A stretch of 64,000 bases of DNA from Prostheceraeus crozeri. Lineage: Eukaryota > Platyhelminthes > Polycladida > Euryleptidae. Position numbers and translations under genes: made by a program. How positions within the stretch are numbered: the stretch's first letter is position 1; every line of letters begins with the position of its first letter. Location of the stretch: the NCBI GenBank assembly GCA_907163375.1, contig CAJQUW010014395.1, forward strand, positions 372,001 through 436,000. The letters run 5' to 3'. The notes below the pieces were generated by a model. The model did not search any database, was not told the DNA's origin, and saw nothing but the letters and a program-made list of their open reading frames with translations. Positions 57,690 through 64,000 of the stretch are shown one piece after another.

Positions 57690-58147
57690 TTTCATGCAGA
57701 GGTCTTGTTTCTTACATTATTCAAGAGGAGACTATGAACGCGGAAAGATACATAGACAATGTTGTTGTTCCACTTGTAATGCCATATTTTACTCGTCGTA
57801 CTGGAAGAGATATGATCTTTCAGCAAGATGGGGCTTCATGCCATTATGCAGCAGATGTGAGAAACTTGCTAGATCAGGATTTGCAAGGACGATGGATCGG
57901 CCGAAGAGGGCCAGTCGAATGGCCAGCACGTTCTCCGGATTTGACTGTGTGTGATTCATTTCTTTGGTCCTATTTGAAAGACAAAGTGCTTACTCCTGGA
58001 GAACGATTTGCTAATCTCAACAATTTAAGAAATAAGATCACCCAAGAAATTGAAAATATCGATCATCATCATTTCACTGCTGCATTTCGTGATTGGGCCA
58101 ACAGAATAGACCGATGTATACAGGCCAATGGACTTCATTTTGAATAA
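57690..58147 (+). pseudogene. Mariner transposase, C-terminal part
   Basis: From CRGLVSYIIQEE onward it has the catalytic FQQDGASCH, GRWIGRRGPVEWPARSPDL and VCDSFLWSY with 41 residues between Asp positions (DD41D), through to the normal C terminus at 58147. The N-terminal DNA-binding region is missing. It overlaps in content the opposite-strand copy, so together the two carry all parts, but in divergent orientation. Confidence 0.85.
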
Positions 58148-58611
58148 ATTTGTGTGAGTATTGTTCTTTAGACTATTATCATGTATACCTCCTCTTGTAT
58201 AGACATAGTTATTTGTTTTTCAATTCAAATAAAATATTTGTGTAACATTGCCCAGAGTCCAAGGATTTTTGACTACCCGGTATTAGTTCCTCAATAATAA
58301 ATTGAAGCTTCAACTCTACTCTACCCATACTGGGCTGATGCGTATCGGATGCGTTCACCACCCTCCTTAACTTCTAAAGCACTGTTCAGAATTTCACAAT
58401 TTCATAGAAGTCATTGTAGTAAATATTTAGAGTGTGTACTTTCCAATGATGGAATTTTATTTAACTCGCACATCTTCAAATTATGATTAGTAATTCAAAT
58501 TTTAAAATCACCAATTTTAGCAATATTTTTTTACTTTTTATTTAATTTTGGCTATGAATCTCTTCAATGATGACTATTTACGTTAAGAAGCTCGTTGAAT
58601 GCACTAAAAAG

Positions 58612-59230
58612 TCATAGAGTAAGTATAGGTAGAGTGGTAACTCAGCATTTATTGAATCCCCAATGTGTATACACCTACGATTTTATTAAATGAACTCGAG
58701 GGGGATGTCACCAAATGTGAGATATGCAAATTTTTGCAGTTTTGAAGAAATTGCCACGGAATTGAGTGATCATGATTGTGATGCAGACTTTGGTGGTATT
58801 TTTCAGATTCTCCGTGTCATGACAGCCTTGGAGATTTAATGTTTGTTACATTAGAAATTCAATGGTTTCCTATTACTTTAATGCTCAACCTCAAGAGGAT
58901 TTTCTTAATGTAAATGGGTCCAAATCACTATTCAGATTCAAGAAATGAAACATGAATTTTGTGAATCATAAAATCATGCCGGTGAAAATTGAATTAAAAA
59001 CTTGAAATTTCATTCAAGAAAGCACGAATAATATCGCGATTTTTTCATGAAGACTTCCATTATAATACGGATAATGAGCTTGATTTCTTAGCTATGATGC
59101 TTATTAGAAAATACTCATACCTTTTGATATCCAACTTGTTTCATACTACTTATATAGGAGAGTCGTCTCGGCAGTATACAAATTGGCAAAATTTTGACCT
59201 TTCTAAAACTGCTCAAGTCACTGAAGTGTG
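58612..59230 (-). mobile_element. Second MITE copy, empty site for the mariner
   Basis: Inverse-orientation relative of 35620-36126 plus 37929-38056. At about 58715-58730 the sequence runs from ATATCTCAC into TTTGCAGTTTTGAAG with no insertion. Confidence 0.75.
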
Positions 59231-60553
59231 TGTGAATCAACTCGGCTTCAAGGGAACCACAGCAAAAATTCGACAAAGGAGAATCTCCCCCCAAGGATGA
59301 GTTTCATTGGTGAAACAAGCTGAGAATATCACTCAATCGATAAAGGGATTTCTGAAAGTGTGACTAGAGATTTGTGATGATCTTTGATTCTTTTCTAACG
59401 TAATTACTACGTAATTTACGAATTTTATGATTTTAAGATTTTCAAACACTACTTTTCTTAAATCATCTTTTTTTGCTTAAATCATCAAAAATATTAGATT
59501 ATACAACTCGGCACGGAGGGGCTCATTTGTAGAAATTGTGTGCACAATCAAATTAAGACACGACACGGTTAAAAAATTCGAAGAATCCAGGAAACGGAAG
59601 ACGCCAAAGTTAAACAATTACCCTAGTGGAGAATCTTGTAAATAATTAGGTAATTAAAAGTCATGAATGAATGAAATAATACTGACAACATAGAGTAACC
59701 TACTCTAGTATAGAGCAGGTACTGAAATACGTATAAAGGCAAGTCTACTCAACTAAAGACGGTAAGGGAAATAAATTAAAACTTATAAACGATTTAATTT
59801 TTATCAAACAAGAAAGAAACCTAAAAAAACCAAAATTAAGTTTGCTATGTATGGAGTCATCAGGGAGGAACCATGTGGCTGCATGAAGCAAGGTTTCGGC
59901 CCCTAACCTCCAACCTATACCACATGGCGGGGCCAGGCCAACCATATCGAATGTACGATAATGTATGGCCTACTATTGGTACTGTACTACATACCAAACA
60001 GCGAAGATCAACAACATTAAGATGCATCTACATTCAACGCTTCTAGCCAACGGATTATTATATTGAAAAGAAGACGCTAACCAAGGTGACCAGATTCATT
60101 TACCAACACCGCGACACTCTACAATGATAGAGAAATTGTCTATTGATGCTCCTCCTACATGATGTCTTGAAAGAATGATCGCTGTTAACACAAGCAATGG
60201 ATTTTTAGATCACCGTGTTGGGTTTTGCTACGAGTAACTGCGTCAAACCGTTGTGGAGATCATGGAATTTTTGCTTCGCTTCAGTTAATGCATTTTTGCA
60301 GCGCCTCCGTGATCTTTGAACTTTCTAACAGAAGGCATGAATCTTTATTTGTAATCTGAAGAGATTGAAAAATCTTTTTTACGTTTAATCACTTTTTGTT
60401 TCCGTAACTTTGTAGGCATAAATTATTCTAGTGTTTGTATTTATATTTAACTATCTTTTTACTGAATGCTTATGCTATTCTCGGTATTTTAAGCATTTTG
60501 TCAGCATCAATATTCATTCTATTGTTAATTGTCTAACTCTGCATTCACGTATG
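59231..60553. other. Intron sequence
   Basis: No gene seen. Confidence 0.5.
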
Positions 60554-61560
60554 CAGGGTGGGTCAAAAGTCTTTACCAACTGAAAAGAGCATTTCAATTC
60601 AGTGAAAAAGTCTTGTGTAAATTCTAGTACATTCATTTGTAAGTAGGATTATATCATATCATTAAAATATCAGAATTCGAAGGTCCTCCATCATAAAGCA
60701 TGCCCGACACAGTTCTATGAAAACAAGAAAGGTTCTTCTGAACTTATCCAATGAGATGTTTTCAATTTCGATATCAATTTTGCTTTGATGGATTTTTGAT
60801 CAATTTTGCACTGAATGGAAGCTAGCTCGACTTAGAATTTTGAAAACAGATACGATCGCAGCCAATAGTCGTAAGCACTTAAGCCAGGTGATTCACTCTG
60901 GCAGGCCATTCAATTGGCCCTCTCCGACCTCCAATGATTCGAGAAAGATTTATCCAAGATTTCTCTGTCGCTTCGGTGGTAATGGGGAGAGGCGCCGTCT
61001 AATGTCCCAACACTTTGCGCGTTGTCGTGAAAAAAAACTTTTTCAGAGAGAAGCAACATCGCTCTCCAGACATCACTTCTGTGGATATATCAACGGCTAC
61101 CACACCGTACTAGCTGATGCACGCTCACATTGTCAGACTTACAGTTTGGCAAGGATTACAAATGAGTTTAATTGGATTCTCAGGCCCCCAGTACTGATAT
61201 CACCTCCTCGCGAAGTTGAGCTCTTCTGTTGCTGTCTCCATCGCTATTGAATTGTAAAGAAATGTGTTTGTACGGATGCAGTTTGTTGTTTTTCAAAATT
61301 CGACACACTGGCGTTTGAGAAGCGTTTCCCTGTCAGATAACCGTCGAGTACAGAGATAGTGTGGCCACTTGTGATGTCTTCAGATACGGATTCTAAAACT
61401 GTCACAGTTACAGGCCTGCCGGACCGATGGCAGTCTGCTACAAGATTGGTAATTTCTACCAGTCTCCACTAGTTTGTCTCTCCAACAGGAGATAGCTGTT
61501 CTGGGCGGTTCCATATAGTCCTTACTAAACGCCCGTGGATTTCCAATTTCAATCGATATT
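60554..61560 (-). pseudogene. Decayed mariner
   Basis: The plus-strand end CAGGGTGGGTCAAAAGTC at 60554 matches the mariner terminus at 36127. On the minus strand, fragments read WRDKLVETGR and SGRPVTV near 61400-61490 (N-terminal) and GRRGPIEWPAR near 60910 (catalytic end), separated by frameshifts and stops. The plus-strand frame 60840-61250 is its antisense shadow. Confidence 0.75.
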
Positions 61561-62035
61561 CAACCAAGTTCAAGAATGCAGTCTCTATCAATCAATAGAA
61601 TCTAACAATGTGTAATATTCACACTTCAAAGACTTTAGGATACAATCAAGCAGCATTATTACCCAGATGAAAAAAATATGTACGATTGTCATCGTGAAAA
61701 AGGACAATTTTCTTTTTTCATTTAATTCCATCTTAAGGACACAAGCCTAAATATTGGGAAGTACACTCTCCACAATCGCAGTAACTTGATTTTTCAGTGA
61801 CGTTTTTCGGTTGTGTTCGGCCTTTTTAGTATCTGTAAAATTTTCGGGCTCGGATGTCAATTCATAGCCGTTGAACATCTACAGTCTACATGTATCACGA
61901 GGCATCCCATGCTATCCGATCATCAGGGAGACTGAATGAAACTCATAAATAGTTTTTATGAAACAAAGTAGCAATGATGAGCACAATGGAACTTCATCGA
62001 AACAAGAAAGCATGAAATAAGATGCAAATACTCAC
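61561..62035. other. Intron sequence
   Basis: No gene seen. Confidence 0.5.
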
Positions 62036-62112
62036 ATGTTTTAGGTCCATTTCTGACCACAACGTAATCTACGCAGCTACCATCTCCAGTTTTGTTTTGA
62101 AGATTAAAATTT
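62036..62112 (-). CDS. CUB-domain gene, exon for middle of CUB1
   Basis: 77 nt between acceptor TTTATTTCTCCAG and donor GTGAGT on the minus strand. It reads NFNLQNKTGDGSCVDYVVV, then RNGPKT, the strand plus Cys-x-Asp part of a CUB domain. One leading base and one trailing base leave phases that fit exon 52516-52653. The upstream exon with the first CUB Cys should lie beyond 62112; I did not find it in this window. Confidence 0.78.
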
Positions 62113-63559
62113 CTGGAGAAATAAAAGAATAGTTTCTGAAAATTAAGATGAATTGAATTTTAAAAAATGCAAACCAACCGTTCATCGCGCATTCGAACCG
62201 TTGTTAATCACAGATATTTATTGTGTACCGCTACATGCATTTACAGTAGTATCAATGATTGGAGAAATTCAAAAGCATTACGTCATTATTCATCAAGATT
62301 GCATAGAAAGATGCCCTCAGACTTCAACACTTCAAGAATAAAATTTCCTTGGTAGCTGTAGACGCAGTGCGTTGCCAGTATGGCTCGGAATGGCCCAAAC
62401 AAGCTTAAAATATCTAAAATGACTGAAGAAAAAAAGGACTGCACAACAGGCTTCTCTGCGTTTATTTATGCTCACTTTGCCGCGCAACTGATAATCATTA
62501 AGATTGCAAAGTGTCTGTTCGCCTGCGCATAGAATAGAAAGATGCCCTCAGACGTGAACAACTTAATAACAAAATTTCATTGGAAGCCGTAGACGCTTCG
62601 TTGCTGAGCCCCTGCTGTTCAAGTCTGAGGAAGTCTTCCTCAACAATAATTGCTTTACAATTTATGAAATCAACGATGACAGAAACTCATATCTACTGAA
62701 GAAAGATTTTTGAAAAATAATCATTAGGCAAATTACTTCCGCTTGCAACAGTCAAAACATTTTTTGCTACTTTGTCAATCATCGGACCTATGTTTGTCTT
62801 CAAGTAAAGAGTTATATTCTATTTGAGACTGAAGAGGGCAGATTCTGCCTACCTCCTACGATTCATGTCTAATTCCAGATACAGTAATGAACTTCAAAAA
62901 GGCTGTACTTCAGCTCATCTACATTGTCATGTCACGAGGTGTAAATTTACTTTATAATACTTGGAATCCCTTCAAATTCCAAAGCTTCGAATATCTTGAT
63001 AAGCCGCATTTAAAACAGTCACAAAAATTTGCTAATGCTTTTAAGTTGATCTGAAATTGATATCTTGAATTTGTTGATTTGAAGATCATATGACAATTAA
63101 ATTGCGATTCCATAAAGTACATGTAAGAGATATAGGATATCATCAAATCGGAAAGTCAATGTTTTCTTAACATTGCACCATTCAAATTGCATTGCACAGA
63201 AAAGTCGAGTAGAATTAGATGACGATTTCTCTATCACCTATCTGATGGATGTAATACCTTTGGTTCAAACAGCCATTTTTACCACAGTGCAGAGAGGCGT
63301 TATAGATTATTTGAGAATTTCAGTATAGGATTGTGTGATTCGACAAAAGCTTGATCTAGAACAATTTGCTAATAGTTTCAAAATCTGTTTTCCCAAAAAA
63401 CCGCACACCCCTCCCATATATGAAAGTGGCAGATTTTCGCTCTTCTTTATCTTGAGTTGTTCCGGCAATATCAGTAGCCCTATTTTCCGCGGGTATCAAT
63501 GTTGCCTTACATTTATAGGCTTGCTTACCTGACGGCTTGCTTGCCTTTAATGTAGTTTG
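62113..63559. other. No gene seen
   Basis: The region should contain or precede the upstream CUB exons, but no CUB-like exon is evident. A word with AGATGCCCTCAGAC and ATAAAATTTC recurs at 62310 and 62541, a short dispersed duplication. Confidence 0.4.
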
Positions 63560-64000
63560 CTATGTATCGAATGAAGAGAGAAGGGATGTTGGTCTGTTGG
63601 AGCATCTGGATGAGTGCATGAATGTGGCCTGTGACGAATGGTTCTGTCATGTCCAGCGATGTGGTGATAGTGCGTGGTTTTTAGCTGTTGAAACCAGCAG
63701 CGATGGTATTGTTGATTTGATGAAGTGCAGTGATTGTGGAGTGTTCTTTTTTGAATCCGTGTTCAAAAAGAGCAGTAAATGGACAAATTTTGTGATGAAT
63801 GAGAGAATGATCCTTTCCAGTGTTTTGGCAAGAGAAATCAGTTTGTAAGAGGTGTGAAGATGGATGTCTTTGCTGTGTTTTCGTATTGATTGGTGTGCAT
63901 TGGCTGTTTTTCAGATGCTGGATATCTGGTTGGTGTTAAGTCAGAATGTGTATATGTCAGTTAGGCATTGGATGGCGGTGGGGCCTAGGTATTTCATGCT
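63560..64000 (-). pseudogene. Non-LTR reverse transcriptase fragment
   Basis: The minus strand, with small frame changes, reads a SYKLISLAKTLERIIL segment, HGFKKEHSTITALHQINNT and SLDMTEPFVTGHIHALI, then QTNIP. These match the order of conserved RT blocks in non-LTR elements (RPISLL, HGFR, FDxxx). The catalytic AFD is replaced by PFV, so it is degenerate. The fragment continues past the window end. The plus-strand 103-aa frame at 63537-63848 is its antisense shadow. Confidence 0.75.

Larger units (their letters stand above)
56599..58280. mobile_element. Chimeric head-to-head mariner with two 3' ends
   Basis: Both outer ends are CCGGGTAGTCAAAAAGTCC in inverted orientation, flanked by TA (56597-56598; 58281-58282). 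About 330 bp at each end (56599-56930 and 57955-58280) match as the same transposase 3' end, so two partial copies face each other with no 5' end. Confidence 0.85.

Noticed and set aside
57297..57954. Plus-strand 130-146 aa frames
   Set aside because: Antisense or frame-shifted shadows of the two mariner fragments.
62153..62355. Two overlapping 62-aa plus frames
   Set aside because: Lie in intron-like sequence next to a CUB exon; no motif.

Overview
The window is metazoan nuclear DNA. It is AT-rich, has spliced genes with GT-AG introns, and is dense in eukaryotic mobile elements: non-LTR retrotransposons, Tc1/mariner, hAT-like elements, MITEs and a Penelope-type GIY-YIG remnant. The one clear host gene encodes CUB domains. 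Recurrent words such as TAGGCCTA and TACATGTA hint weakly at a marine deuterostome; I cannot name the species.

Positions 1-13773 are a giant inverted repeat. Two arms of about 5.05 kb (1-5049 and 8724-13773) flank a unique core of about 3.7 kb (5050-8723). By spot checks and shared reading frames they differ by one substitution (447/13327) and one homopolymer base (near 4115). Each arm carries one spliced gene for a Cys/His-rich, acidic, coiled-coil protein (984-2166 and its mirror 11608-12790), then about 2.5 kb of tandem repeats and hairpins without convincing coding. The core carries two small TATA-driven genes: an acidic 119-residue protein whose last residues are a SUMO-interaction-like motif, and a 78-residue Cys/His protein. 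Both spliced genes have a 62-64 nt intron just before the stop and share a 3' sequence block. The left arm matches right up to base 1, so the full arm length is unknown. The layout (long repeat, short unique part, long repeat, then a G-rich tandem array) resembles the short component of herpesvirus-type genomes or a giant foldback transposon. No hallmark viral or transposase protein is visible, so its identity is open and it is the best candidate here for an undescribed system.

Positions 14287-16606 are nine units of a roughly 270-bp tandem repeat with long G runs, followed by a small minisatellite. At 16944-19992 (minus) lies a frameshifted gene of a widespread but unnamed invertebrate transposase-like family. 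Positions 20500-31000 are almost gene-free and hold unusual motif-built repeats: a GTCCCTCAAGTTAC cluster, a 4.8-kb TA-flanked element built on GTCGCC motifs, and a GGCGCGC-studded element. Positions 30672-35225 are a LINE bracketed by long inverted repeats. Positions 36127-37928 are an apparently intact mariner (DD41D spacing) inside a MITE whose empty paralogue lies at 58.6-59.2 kb.

From 62.1 kb down to 40.8 kb on the minus strand runs the CUB gene. Two exons build CUB1, and two alternative-looking terminal exons (44985-45403 and 40829-41232) each encode a CUB2. Its introns are filled with a decayed LINE (46.2-49.6 kb) holding a hAT-like insertion, a second hAT-like element, a chimeric head-to-head mariner and a decayed mariner. 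The window ends in an antisense LINE reverse-transcriptase fragment.
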